The notes: generated by a model from the letters alone, not told the origin. Shown: positions 10,904 to 23,668, counted from the stretch's first letter. The stretch is DNA of 64,000 bases from Watersipora subatra (GCF_963576615.1 NC_088708.1:66256672-66320671), one strand, 5' to 3'. Program-made: numbers and translations.

Positions 10904-13900
10904 CTATTTACAATAGTCTTTGTATCTAGGATTGGATTTAGAAATTCTACTCGACCTAGTTCTTACAACATTAGTATCATCCAAAACTTCCTCAAGCTTG
11001 CTATCAGCCTCAGGCACAATCCTTGATTCCTGAGAGTCTCCATTCCCTGGGCAATCTTGACCACAGTCATTATCATTCGCAAGAGACAGTTTCGTAAGAT
11101 GTTTTCGGTTATGCCTCACTATCTGATCCTCTTGTGCCACAAAGTATAAATCCGGTTGCTCTGACGAAGAAATTACTACACCTTCATTCTCATCGTTTTC
11201 CCTAGTCTTCACCCAGACACTGTCCGCAACCTCCAGAGATGGTAACGTCTTAGCATGAGTCCTTCGATCGAAGTTTCTCTTCTGCCTATTTTTGAGCATA
11301 GAATCCCTAAACTCGAACAAGCCTTTTTCCTTCAGAGCATACACAGGAAGTCCCATACAGCCCAGCAGCAACTCTGCTGGTGAAAACCCACTTTCTAATG
11401 GTGTGGCTCTGTATATCATCAACGACTTGTGAAAATCCTCTGACTTCTTTTACAGACTCTTTACAGTCTGAACTGACCTCTCAGCTAACCCATTACTCTC
11501 AGGGTACTTCGGGCTACTTGTTACATGATGAAACCCATATGGGGCTGCAAAATCACTAAACATTTCTCTATTGTAGCACCCCCCATTATCGCTCCTAACC
11601 TTTTCTGGAATCCCAAACCTAGCAAAGGCATTTTCCATCTTGGCAATCACCGAGCAAGATGTCATCTCTCTAACCTCAAAACACTTCTATTCATCTAGAG
11701 GGATAGTCAACAAGAAGAACATAATGTTTGCCGAGAAACTTGAACAAGTCTGAGCCAACTTCTCTCCAATGCTTTTTGGGGAGATCCGACGGCTTCAGAG
11801 GCTGATGGCGAATTCTCTGGTACTTCAGGCAGGTCTCACAATGTTCTACCATTTGCTGTATTTGCTGGTTAATCTCAGGCCACCAAATGCATTCTTTAGC
11901 CCTTCTGCAGCTCTTCACCAATCCCTGATGACCTTCATGAACTTGAATTAGCATCTCCCTTCTCATAGATTCAGGAGTTACTAATCGATGTCCCCGCAAC
12001 AACAACCCATCCTGCACATATAGCTCATCTTTAAACTGGTAAAAACTTCCAGCTGAAAGAGGAACATCTCTCTTTGATGGCCAACTTGTCTGAGCAAACT
12101 GCATGACTATTCCACAGACTGGGTCCATAGGAAGCTCTTCTCTAATTCTATCAAACTCATCACAAGCTACTTGATTAGATGCCACCAAGTGAAGTACGTG
12201 ATTTTCTACTTTCTCTTCTTTTGAGAACAATCTTTAGGGTCAGGATATGAAGCTTGAGACAAACTATCAGCAATGTTCATACTGGTTCCCGGGCTGTAGA
12301 AAATAGAGTAATCATACCTCGTCATCCGAAGTTTGAAACGTTGTACACGTAGAGGGAGGTCGGAAAGGTCTTTATCTCCCAATAGTGGAATCAATGGTTT
12401 GTGATCAGTTTCAATCTCACGAGCCTACCCACTAAATAGAAGTCAAATTTCTGACAAGCCCAAACCACAGCCAACACCTCCGTCTCTATCTTAGCATATT
12501 TTTTTTCAGTATCCGTCAACATCTTTGACGCATAGCAAACTGGCAACCAGCTGAGGTCCTTTCTTTGTAGCAATGCAGCTCCTAAGGCATACTGACTTGA
12601 ATCTGCAGTGACACGATGCTCCCTTCTTGCAACAAACTTAACTAAGACTGGAGAAAAGGTAAGAGCCTCTTTCAGATCTTTGAGCGCCATTTCCTGGCTA
12701 CGGCTCCAACACTACTCGCTTTTCTTCCTCAGCAACTCACGCATGAGTGTTTGGAGGTAGGCCAACCTAGGACTAAATTTCCTCAAGTAGTCCGCCATTC
12801 CCAGAAATTTCTTTAACTCTTTAACACTAATGGGAGCAGCCATATCAACTATAGCTCTAACCTTATTCTGGGCAGCACAGATCCATTCCCTGTAATCACA
12901 TGGTCTAAGAACTCTACCGTGTTGACTTTGAGTTCACACTTCTCCTTATTTAAGGTCAGCCACTGTGCAGCATCGCACTCAGGGCTGCCTCGAGTCTAGA
13001 GTCGTGTTCCTCCTCTGTGCTCTCAAACACCAAAACATCATCCATGTGGCACAATACTCTGTCAATCCTTACCAATATCTTTGACATTTGACGCTAGAAA
13101 TTCTCCGGCGCAGAGGAAATACCAAAAGGCAATTTGTTAAAGCAATACCCCCATAAGGTGTTATAAAAGCTGTTAGTTTTCTGCACTCTGGATGAAGCTT
13201 GACCCGCTAAAACCCACTGTTGGCATCCATTTTGGAAAAGAATTTGGCACCCGCGAGAGAAGCTAGTGCATCCTCCACATGTAGCAAAGAAAAAACTCCT
13301 TTCCTCACACTCTTGCTTAGCTTGGAGAGGTCAACACAAAGTCTCACCTTGCCATTCCTCTTTGGAGCAGCTACAATCCCAGCGCACCAATCGGTATCCT
13401 TCTCAGTCACCAAAATCACACCCAACTCCTGCATTCTGTCTAACTCAGCTTTTACCTTGTCACGAAGGCCTATAGGAACTCTCCTCGGGACTTTGAGGTT
13501 ATAACGAGTCGCATCTGGAACCGGATGTGCTCTAAAAACCTCAGGAAGCACCCCTAACCTTTGAAACAACTTGGGAAACTTGTCATAGATACTGAAAGCT
13601 GTAACTTTATTTACCACACTAATAACTCCAAATGCCTGAATTTCACGTCTCTCTAAAAGGTTGTTAGATGCTCCTTTAATCACAAAAGCATTCACTTTAG
13701 CAGACGCTTCATGCTTAGACCTCATATTCAAATGAGTTTCGCACTTTACATCTAGGACTTTTCCATCAGCGCCCTTTAACACTTTTGAAGCCCTACTGCC
13801 TCTACAGCGAAAATCAGAAAAGTCTTCTCTGTAATGACAGTAACATCAGCCCCGGTATCTAGGACAAATGGCACTTCCCTACCATTAATATATAACAAGA

Positions 13901-14522
13901 CCACAAAATCCGGTTCAGCCTGCGAGGATATATTATTAATGGTTTTCTCATTGCAAACCATAACAGTATTAACTGAGGAATCTTTCTCTAGTCAAAAAAA
14001 TTCAGCAGATTCTACATTTGCTGACCTCTGAGCAAACACCACCTCCCTCACCACTTTGTTTAAACAATATTTTGACACGTGACCCTTCCCTTTGCATCTA
14101 TAGCAAACTATATCTTTGATCTTAGGTCATTCCCTCACCCAGTGTGATTCCGAATGGCGAAAGAAACAACCCTTCCCCCTCTTCTTTTCCTTGTGACTTT
14201 CAGGGTACCTCCTATGTACCACAGCCACTTCTGCGACTGTTTTATCTGAAATAACTTCATTAGACTCTTCTACGCTAGTAAACAAGTAACATACATTTCT
14301 AGCTTTAGCCATGTTCAAATCTGATGTAGAGAGCAACTCTTTCCTCAGCCGATCATCTCGTAGACCCTTAGTCACAATTTGCAATACCGTGTCATCTTTC
14401 AGTCCTTCAAAGCTACAAAAGGTAACTGCCGTAGCTGCCATGGCCACCCTGTCGATGAAAGCCTTCACCTTTTCTGTTGACAATTGTTCCATAGACAGGA
14501 ATTTATGTTGCGTAATGAACAA
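10904..14522 (-). pseudogene. decayed Ty3/gypsy gag-pol, minus strand
   Basis: Read right to left: a gag fragment (14127-14522), a zinc knuckle of the form CKGKGH near 14070, an aspartic protease (LDTGADVTVI, 13776-13961), reverse transcriptase (13207-13782, ending KMDANSGF) with its catalytic CHMDDVLV near 13040, RNase H (TADSSQYALGAALLQ, 12391-12690), the integrase zinc module (HEGHQGL...CIWWPE, 11691-12230), the integrase core (SDNGGCYN, 11450-11665) and the C-terminal region ending at 10904. Each piece is in a different frame or cut by stops. No nucleotide closeness to the intact element at 2.4-6.9 kb is apparent, so it is a separate, older family. Confidence 0.9.
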
Positions 14523-15023
14523 ATTTTGTCTCTGAGTGAACTGTTGCTCATAACGCTGTACTAAATCATTATGACTGATATTTTGCGGTGCTATTTTCTA
14601 CTCAGTAAAAAGCTACTAACTTTCTCGACCAATTGTATTTAGCAGTAATCTGCCTCTGCGGAAGTCTAACTCCTTAGTGAGTCCAGTTGACTTACTACTA
14701 CTCTGTCCATTTGTTGTGGTATCTCCTTGCTAATTTTTGTTTCCTTGGCTAACTGATACTCCTATTGCTAAATTAGTGTTAATGACCTCTTAATTAGTGT
14801 TAAGAGTCTCAAACCTGAATATGAAGTCTCTCCAACATTCTAGCTCACTGTTGTCCTTTAACTCCAAAGGCGGCACACGCAACTCCATCCCTTTGACCAT
14901 GTTTGACTTGTTGTGAAGTAATTGACAAATAGCAATCTACTACTAATACTACTACTATTAGTTGCAACACAGATTCGATGATTCGCGTGACTCTATTAAA
15001 ATGGAAACCATTTATTAGGGGAA

Positions 15024-15548
15024 TAAAAATATACGTATGTATGTATGTATGTATAACAACAATAATATTATTATAACCTTATTTATATGTTATTGTTTTA
15101 ACCTTCTCTCTACATCCCCACCTCTAGCTTTGGTCAAAGCCCTCGCACACAAAATGTAGGTAGAAACATTGCAACATAGACACAAACAAGCATAGACATG
15201 TTCATGTGCATGTTCATGAACATGCACAAAATGTGCATGAAAATATTGTATAGAGTGGTATAGAAACCCATAGTAATTATCTGATGCAAGCACTCCCTGG
15301 TAAAAAACATCAAAATTTTATATACGTACTGTACATATTAAAAACAACAATATGTTAAGCTTAGCACATGTAACTATAGTTACTTACAGTAACTTAAGCG
15401 TATTTAGTGGTTATGATCTGCAAGAGTCATTCTTGCAGAGGTAGAGGTGGGGATGTAGAGAGAAGGTTAAAACAATAACATATAAATAAGGTTATAATAA
15501 TATTATTGTTGTTATACATACATACATACATACGTATATTTTTATTAC
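15024..15548. repeat. inverted repeat A / A' (fold-back)
   Basis: 15024-15125 (aataaaaatatacg(tatg)n...ccccacctcta) is repeated inverted at 15440-15548 almost without mismatch over about 105 bp. The left arm overlaps the LTR-like repeat and the right arm is its mirror image. Both contain GTAT/ATAC microsatellites. The roughly 310-bp centre contains half of a second inverted repeat. Confidence 0.85.
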
Positions 15549-16452
15549 GTAATTTCTACGTTATATGTAAATCTCAAGTTTCAGTGTCTGTCCATCTATA
15601 GCGATTAAAATCTAGGATTAAACAGTGCGCTTCGTACTGGATTTGAACTCATGAAGATTGTAACTGCAAGTTTGTAAACACACGTACCTAACCGCAAGGC
15701 TACACCATTTTTACTATTTCATTGCTCTTACCGTATACTGTATACCCGTTTCATGATTGCACGTGCTAAATTATTAATACAGTGCGCCTACAGGCTACGA
15801 TGCCTCTGTTACAAAATTTTTTTCACCTTACTATATGAAATACGACGCTTTTTCGTCCTTGTCATACGAGGGCAAATTTGTTTTTCGCTAAACCATATTA
15901 ACAAAAAGTTCTCACGAAATTAAAGTTTGGCAGTTGGTGTACTGATTACGACAAAATAGCAAAAATTTTGATACGCTATTCGTCGAAATCCCTCCCACAA
16001 TGCCTGAAAGAGATATACGCTGCTCACTATTTCAGTTCAACGTTATAAGTTATAGGAAAAACGAATTTGAAAACAGATAAGTTGAGAGAGTTTTAGTTGA
16101 AAGTTGAAGTTTAGTAAAACACATACTAAACTTCCTTTGGGTATGTGCTTAGTAAGCTAAATTCATTTAGGTTAGATTCAACGTTTATATTATGCGTCTG
16201 TCTCAAAGGTAAGAACTCATAAGAAACATACTGCAAGTAGTGCATTGTAATGTTACACTTTCTTGCAGATCATAACCACTAAATACGCTTAAGTTACTGT
16301 AAGTAACTATAGTTACATGTGCTAAGCTTAACATATTGTTGTTTTTAATATGTACAGTACGTATATAAAATTTTGATGTTTTTTACCAGGGAGTGCTTGC
16401 ATCAGATAATTACTATGGGTTTCTATACCACTCTATACAATATTTTCGCTAC
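15236..16452. repeat. inverted repeat C / C'
   Basis: 15236-15426 (from aaaatattgtatagagtgg to cataaccac...) reappears inverted at 16268-16452 almost unchanged (about 185 bp). It overlaps the A/A' fold-back, so the whole of 15.0-16.5 kb is a nested inverted structure. No coding frame is present. Confidence 0.85.
15615..15715 (-). repeat. tRNA-like SINE head
   Basis: On the minus strand, an A-box-like TAGCCTTGCGGTTAGGTA and, downstream, a B-box-like GAGTTCAAATCC are spaced as in a tRNA. No clean cloverleaf is visible. It is likely a tRNA-derived SINE or tRNA pseudogene lying between the inverted repeats. Confidence 0.45.
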
Positions 16453-16904
16453 AACACTGAAACGAGTTAACATCATATAATTGTATACCAAATAATTTTT
16501 CATTGTAGTCATAGCAAAACAGACTATATTTAGGCATTAACTGCTAATTATTTCACATTTACATTTAAACACCTTTACAGTTGTTTTATTTTTTCTCTTA
16601 ATATATTTCAATGTGGCTGTACATATTTTGTGTGCTTTAGTTGACTGCAAATATTTCATCATAGTATAACAGATACTTTGAGTAAAAATGTCATCATACT
16701 TTCTCGTAGTGACTTCATTGTCTGTTGTCTTAAATATTCTGTGGTTGCCTAGCTGTTTTACTATATAGTGTTTATGTCTTCTCTTTCTCTATTGTATACT
16801 GTATGTATCTGTGTCAGTTGAATACAGGAGTTCAGTATTGCAAGATGTACAGCTGGCTTGCTTAGAGTTAAGTAGACCATTCAACAAAACACTTTTTTAT
16901 GATA

Positions 16905-17120
16905 TAAAATTTAAAAGTTAACAGTTGTTTGAAAAAGTTTAAAAACCTTTAGTTGGTTTATTTTTTTCTCAATTTATTTGAACTGCACAAAACGCTTTTC
17001 TCATTATATGAAGTTTGAAAGTTAGAATAGCAACTGTTGCTATACATGTACGTTAAATAAAAATAAATTTTCTGTGCAAAGACCTTTTTATTACCTGAGC
17101 AACGCCGGGCATTTACCTAG
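16905..17120 (-). repeat. dispersed repeat with CCCGGCGTTGC head (inverted)
   Basis: Reverse complement begins CTAGGTAAATGCCCGGCGTT, then aataaaaa and a body with gcacagaaaatt and ttcaaataaattgag. Same family as 7186-7383. Confidence 0.65.
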
Positions 17121-17145
17121 TTCTTCAAATATGTCTTAGGTATTT

Positions 17146-17204
17146 CCATAGACCTATTAACTATACTAACTATATTACATGTAGTATAGTTAATAGGTTT
17201 ATGG
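17146..17204. other. short perfect-stem hairpin
   Basis: CCATAGACCTATTAACTATA pairs with its complement ending TTATGG at 17204, giving a stem of about 21 bp with one mismatch and a loop of about 17 nt. The function is unknown. Confidence 0.35.
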
Positions 17205-17209
17205 GTATT

Positions 17210-18760
17210 TCACAGGTAGTAGCGAGTTAAAGTGGAAAGGAGACTTTTAGGATGGGAACAAAAAATTTTCTATCGTATACCGTAGATTCTCAGGACTTTT
17301 TGGATAGGAACTAGATTTTACCATGATGGTGCAATACCCGGAAGGAGCTCGCAGGTATTACACCCAGAGCCGTATAGCTTCACAGAGTCCTGCGACTAGC
17401 GGATGCGTATATAGGAGCTTGCTCATTTCCAAACAAACAGGCCATGCGTACTATTTTTATATAAGTCATAATGGAGAGACCACAACAATAGCCAACAAAA
17501 ATCACTCCCATTGGCAGTCGCTCTGAAATTGATTGTTGTATTATACACCATTAAAAAGAGGACAAAACTTCCTACAAGAAGCTACCAATAACTTTTGTAA
17601 AAAAGTAAAGTAAATGCAAAAAAGAGAGGTATTGAGAGCGAGGTAAGAGTATTCCATTAGGGATCAGTATGTCGATCGGGTTTGTTTGGAAACAAGAGTT
17701 TTTGTTTTCAGTTTTTGTCGCGGGACTTTTTGGAGTTATATGGCTCTAATTGCACCATAATACCCAGAAATGATGATGATGATGATGCAGTACCTGAGAG
17801 CTGCTTCCGAGCTGAGTGGAACATAGAAGAGTTTAGACAATCGTGTGAACATCGTTTTATATAGAGCCTCACTTCTGGTGGCGGCGTGTGTTCAGAAAAT
17901 TTACGTACACATGCATTGAGCTGAATTTCTTTTTACACTTTTTGAAGCTTAGAACTAGTCCTAAAAAGAAAAATATTGACTAGAGGACTTTTATATCAGT
18001 CTAAATTAGCAAAGAAGTCTAAATTCTATTAAGCTGCAGGTAAAATTACTGAAATAGATTAACTTGTATTGTTTAAGCGTACAACTTGTCTGTACGCACT
18101 GGAGGTTTACATGATGGAAAGAAGTTGATAAGAATTTATGTTGGTCCTGATCGAAAAAGTAGGTTTGTAGCCTCAATATAAGCAATATAATTTTATGATA
18201 CATCCCTACTTTGTCCTCTTCAACAGAGTTTCACTTTTTTATAGATTAATTACCATAATTCACAGCATATTGATTTTGAGCTAGACGTATATGATTAGTC
18301 ATTGTTGTACACAAATTGTACAGTAGTAGTAACCTTGGAAATCACTTCAACCATGAGTTTTATAATACTACTGTTGCAATGATTCAGATCGAGGCCCAGG
18401 GTTGGTTATGGATTTGAGTTTGCTGTTAATGTAGATGATCACACATTACCTTTCAAAATTCAATTTTCATTGGCAGTGAAAAAAGGAAGGGAAGTTTAAT
18501 AATGCATCATGCATGCACCACCAGCCAAGAAATTTTTCTTCCAAAGGCTAGTTGTGCATCAGCGAGTTTCCAATTATTATTAATTTTAACATAGACTTAC
18601 TTAAAATGTTGTGTCAGTTTTTTAAAGCCATGAAATGCTGCTCTCCTCACCTCCAATCCCATCAAGCAAATAACAATCTATTACTACAGGCCTGCAAAGG
18701 TTTACTTCATTGTACCCCTAGAAGTTCTACACTTAATTTACATCATGCTGACTTTTTTAA
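17210..18760. other. no gene seen
   Basis: Short open frames only (17323-17526, 17682-17864 with a GAT microsatellite). None shows a domain. Confidence 0.4.
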
Positions 18761-18770
18761 ATTAGTTTTA

Positions 18771-19432
18771 GTGCCAAGCAGTTGTGTAGCACCTCTTTGC
18801 ACTAATCGAGGCTCGAGGTTCACTTTTCATCGGTTTCCAAAGACTGACTTTTTACAGAACCAATGGCTAGTGAATATGAAATGTCTCTCCTCTTTCAAAT
18901 CTGGGAAAGGGGACAAACTGTGGCAGCCCACCAGCTCATCACGTTTACGCTCAGTAAGTTTTAGCATTTTATAAAGAGATTAAGTTTAGTACAAAGTACT
19001 AAGTACAAAAGACCACCTATTTAATGAGTCTTAACAATAACACTGCTAGTAAAAGTAGAAGCTGTCGCTTCGTGTAAAGGACCTGCAGGACTAAAAATTA
19101 ATAAGTTTGAAGAAAATCTTAGTCTTTGTAAGCAACTCATGTCATCACCCGTTGTGCCACTTTAACTAGTTTTTTTGCTTGCGGGTTGGTTAGGTTTATC
19201 ATCCTTGTGTAGTGCTATATTTTCAGCACATCGTGTAAACTTTTCTAGGCAGGTCTATTGTTATAAAAAAATGTAAGTATTACTTCTGTTAATGTTACTT
19301 AATATGTATATCTCTGATTTGGTTTTTATTCCAGTGCACGTTACTGATAACTGCTATTCAGAAGTGAGAAGCGTAAAGATCTTGAAGAAAGATGTAGTTC
19401 TTGCAGTGTTTAATTTTTTGGTTTTACTAATA
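18771..19432 (+). pseudogene. broken THAP zinc-finger domain
   Basis: First piece, 18771-18953: PSSCVAPLCTNRG, then FTFHRFPKTD, then NQWL and KLWQP, which is the C-x4-C, fhrFPkd, W and P order of a THAP domain. A donor (gtaagt) follows at 18954. Second piece, from 19335 after a ttattccag acceptor: HVTDNCYSEVRSVKILKKD, matching the HF..CY...LKKDAVP end of the domain. Faults: the usual start codon reads GTG, the third zinc cysteine (in the LCS motif) reads LRS, HF reads HV, and the two pieces do not join in phase. THAP domains are DNA-binding modules of P-element transposases and of host factors. This one is decayed. Confidence 0.55.
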
Positions 19433-19439
19433 AATATGC

Positions 19440-20045
19440 AAAATATTTGTATATTGGATATTGTACATTGCATATTTTTTGTAACATGTAATACTTGTAT
19501 ACTATATCATAAATTTGATAGATGTACCACCAGCATAAAAGTCCCATGATAGTCAAATAAGTAGAAGATGTCTCGGTTTTGTCTATCATACTGTTAAAAT
19601 TGTGAAATTAACATTTTAATTTATCAATTATTAAAATAATGTCTTGGTTGCTATTTTTGCTGCAAATCTGTCAGTGTAGCTAAAGCAAGAAGTTGGAGAT
19701 ATCTACAACTTATAAGGTCAAAGTAATTCTCAAAATGTTTGCAATTTATTTAATAAAAAAACGGATTTTACCAGGTTATTGATATACAATTTTGGAGTTA
19801 TCTTCTTAGACATTTAGGAAAGAAAAACTCCCAATATATGGGAGTTACCAACAAAGTAAAGAATAGAGAAGTGGAATTGTTGTGGTTAAGTAACCTTAAG
19901 CTACTTTTTGAAGTAGGTTTTTGGAGAGTGAAAGTTGGTGTCTCAGTAATATGTTATCAATTGGAGGCGTGGCATTTCTGCCGCTATCGTTAACTAGCTT
20001 TTACGTCATTGTCTAAACTCTCATAATCGTAAACTCAGCTTCCGA
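19440..20045. other. no gene seen
   Basis: AT-rich sequence between the THAP remnant and the long-TIR element. Confidence 0.4.
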
Positions 20046-20048
20046 GTA

Positions 20049-22539
20049 CCCGGGAATCGGTAACTGGACTTTTGGGCGACAGTCACTAGGGCGACAGACA
20101 CGTAGGCGACACTTTTGGTTCGAAAGGCGACAACTTCAGACGGAAAGGCGACACGGCAGACAAACCGGCGACAATTCTAGACTATAAGGCGACAAATTGG
20201 TTTGCTGTTTGGTTGAAGGCAAGGTAATGTACTGACAAACTATGAGATGCTGTCGATGTGTGCTATGCTTCCGTATATTTTTGAAACGTAGCCTTGAAAG
20301 TGTTATTGTTTTTTACAGACTTTTTTATAAATCGAAATTGCAACGTGTATTTTTAAACGCCATTGGTGGGATTGGGATTTCTCTAATTATGCTAGCCCAG
20401 ACAATTAACAAAATATTAAGGTTTTTTTCTAAAAATGCATCTAGCTTATTCAATTAAAGCACCAAAACTTGTTTTTGTATCAGCATGTTTGTTCAAAACT
20501 GTTCGAAAAGTCACGTTCTCGGCTGAATTGTCGACAATCTTGTCTCTGAATATTGAAACTTTAGAGATATCCCTTCTCTGATTGTTGAAATTTTAGAGTT
20601 ATCTTACCTCGAAAAGAAATAGTTTTATAGTTTCGATCGTCAAAATTCACAGTAGCTGGGAGAAGAGGTTGCTCTTTGTGTGAGATGAAAAGACAATTCC
20701 CTATTATTGTAATTTCTCATTTACTTGTGGAAATAATAATTTCCTTATCCTTGTTTCTTTACAATTATGATAATAATTCAATGTCATTATAATGCAGACT
20801 CAATTGGCTAAATTGCGGTTCACACTGATCTATGTTTGTTGAGATTTTATTTGAGTATGAAGAGTGAAGGCTTTTTCTGACATAGGTGTCTAAGATATAT
20901 CCATATTTTACTAACTTCTGCAGCTTGTTGCAAGAAGACTAAACAGCATCACAGAAAGCTTATGGAGAAATGATCCATTCCAAAGCATAGAAATCAACTG
21001 GTCCTGATGCCATGTTACCCTAGAGTCACTTGAGATATTTGACCGAATTACCTTTGTCACAGATTCCGATGGCACACACAACCTGTAGTTTGAGACAATG
21101 AGGAGTGATCAACACCTCAAAGACCTTTGTGATATATACTCAGTTGCAGGTTAATACTGCCATGTACCACATCATATACTATATTTTGCATTTTAACACG
21201 CACTATGAATCTTTTTTATATGCGACTATTTTAACAAAGGACAGACTTCAGAAAAGATGGGAAGATATTACATAGACAGCCATTGGCTTGAACTTTAATA
21301 ACAACTTTATTAAATAGTGGTGTAGGGAATTTCCTGCAATTATTTTTGTGTATGATTGGAAGTGCAAGTGCATTCAAGCACCTGCAAGTCACTGTGTACA
21401 ATTATACTCCTGTAATTCAAATTATCTTTTCATGTAAGTTTTAGAATTAGTAGAAAGTAATATTCAGTTGCCAATTTATAACCGTGAACCTGATCTCGTC
21501 ATTCTAGATAGGAAAGAGAAGTTCTATCGCTAGATGGGTTTATCTACATATTATCAATCAGTATAAAGTCATTGTAAAAAAATTAATGCTGCAAACTATT
21601 GATATACGTATTTTTGAAAGTTATATATGATAAAAAATCAGCTTTACTATTTGTATAAATATACCAAAAAGCAAATTTATGAAAATGTATAAAGCTAAAC
21701 TCATATGTATGTATTTATTTTCATACTGCAATCAGAACAAGAATATACATTAATTTGAGATCTACTACGGAGGGTCCTAATACATGATACATGAGCCAAA
21801 GGTAGTATAATGACTCATCAACAGCGGTATGCTAGTGACTCAAGAATGCATCGCTTCAAAGGGGTTGAAAAAGTTGGTACCTCTATGATGTCATAAATTA
21901 GGCGGTAAGGAATCTCAGACTTTTGCCACACTGATAAGCAACTTGCCAGTTTTTCCAAGCATTCAAGGAAGGAAGTGAAAAAGAAAATAATGACAGGCTA
22001 AATGACTTCTGAGCGTGTTGACAGACTCTAAAGTTAAATTTGTGGAAAAGGATGAACAGAAGAATAGTTGGGCGATTAAAGACAGATTAATCTCAGCAGT
22101 TTTTTTAAATAACAACTATCTCAATTAAATAAATATTTGGTACATTCATTAATACAATATGAAATTCTACTGTGTGTAAAAGAATAATGTAATCAGATTA
22201 ATGGCATTAATGAGGATATAAGCAGGTAATAGATGCCAAGGAAATAAGGTGGAGCAATGCGTAAAAAGTATGCTAATGTAAGATTTCTGATCTGGGCATC
22301 AATAAAGTTGGTGTCTTGTTAGTGTTCACTACTAATTCACAACAACATAACAGGCCATAGCAGGACTTAATATTTTGAATTAATCCTGCCCTCAGAATTG
22401 TCGTCTCAATGTCCAGAATTGTCGCCTGTTTGTCTGCTGTGTCGCCTTTCCGTCTGAAGTTGTCGCCTTTTGAACCAAAAGTGTCGCCTAAGTGTCTGTC
22501 GCCCTATTGACTGTCGCCCAGCCGTCCATAATTCCCGGG
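20049..22539. mobile_element. 2.5-kb DNA element with long TIRs and GGCGACA clusters
   Basis: Inverted ends of about 150 bp, both starting CCCGGGAAT at the outside and flanked by TA (20047-20048 and 22540-22541). Each arm carries an ordered row of GGCGACA motifs. On the left they start at 20075, 20090, 20105, 20126, 20147, 20167 and 20188. On the right the inverted copies start at 22420, 22440, 22461, 22482, 22497 and 22512, with a degenerate one at 22399. Spacing is 15, 15, then 20-21 bp, mirrored between arms. No transposase frame is recognisable inside, so it looks non-autonomous. The superfamily is not assigned. Confidence 0.75.
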
Positions 22540-22545
22540 TATTAC

Positions 22546-23144
22546 GGTCAGATCTAAAAAAGATAACGATTTGTGAGTTTCTAGCCCGCAGTTCCTAACT
22601 CGGTTTGGTAACTGTGTTGGCGATTATATGTAATCAGTAGTACCATGGACGCAATGGATTTATTTAATAGCAATATAACTGTTTTGTAGCTAGACTAATA
22701 TTTGCTGAAAAGTCAGGTTCCAATATGTATTTAATAGAAATATAACTGTTTTGTAGCTAGGCTAATAATTGCTGAAAAGTCAAGTTCAAATTTGTATTGT
22801 AGGCCTAATTAGAAGAAAAAGTAAAACGGTTTTGTGGGCAAGCCAAAACCTGCTGTAGTCATACAAAATAACCGTTTTGCAATGTAGTACATACGTAATA
22901 GTTCGTAATAATATTATCCATGTACAAGCTCTATTCAAAAGTATACTAAAAACCATTTACAACAACAGCCTACTACAACCACTCAGTGCATCTAGCATTA
23001 GCAGTTTTGTAGTTGCGTAGAAACGACCTTATTAACGCGCAGTTATATTGTAGGCGCCGAAATTAATTTACGTGTACATTCCGCAACCGATTTAGGAATT
23101 GCGGCTAGAAACTCACAAATCGTTATCTTTTTTTAGATCTGACC
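22546..23144. mobile_element. 599-bp MITE with 9-bp target duplication
   Basis: Inverted ends starting GGTCAGATCTAAAAAAGATA extend about 40 bp. The direct repeat GGGTATTAC lies at 22537-22545 and 23145-23153. A 9-bp duplication is typical of Mutator-like elements. The insertion falls on the very end of the right TIR of the 20049-22539 element, so it is younger than that element. There is no coding frame. Confidence 0.85.
22655..22800. repeat. 68-bp direct repeat, two copies
   Basis: Two copies of a unit containing aatataactgttttgtagct and gctgaaaagtca lie back to back inside the MITE. Confidence 0.75.
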
Positions 23145-23159
23145 GGGTATTACACCATC

Positions 23160-23660
23160 ATTACAACGACGCTTGCTTTTACACTCGCGCGCTGTAGGCC
23201 TATCTAATCAGCGTTGGACCCGTACCAAGTAAGTTCATGTATAGAGTAAGTTAATGACGGCTAGATGAATAATTTTAGTAAAATGTTAAATAATAATACA
23301 AAAAGTTTCAACGATCTACTATTTAAAAAACATTAGTATGACCATGCAGGAATCAACTCTCATCTCCGCCATAACCTAATTTACCTGATGTTTTATTTAT
23401 AATAAAAGATTAAATGACTGAACTAAATGTACTTTTTTACTAATTGCGTATTAGAGATCCTTGCTGTCGTAGGCAGCACCTTCATGCTCTTAAAAATGGC
23501 AGTTTCATTTTGGTATTAAAATACCTAATACAGTAGTTTAATAGCCTACCAAATTTTTATGGTAGGCTATTAAGCTCCCATTAACCTACGCTTGTATTCT
23601 CAGCTTTGCCACGATAAATTTAGCGCAACACCCATGCTGTAAATATTGTAAAAGAAGTGC
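23160..23660. other. no gene seen
   Basis: AT-rich spacer between the 9-bp-TSD MITE and the small hAT-type MITE. It holds a short palindrome, gcctaccaaatttttatggtaggc, near 23545. Confidence 0.4.
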
Positions 23661-23668
23661 ATCCTCTG

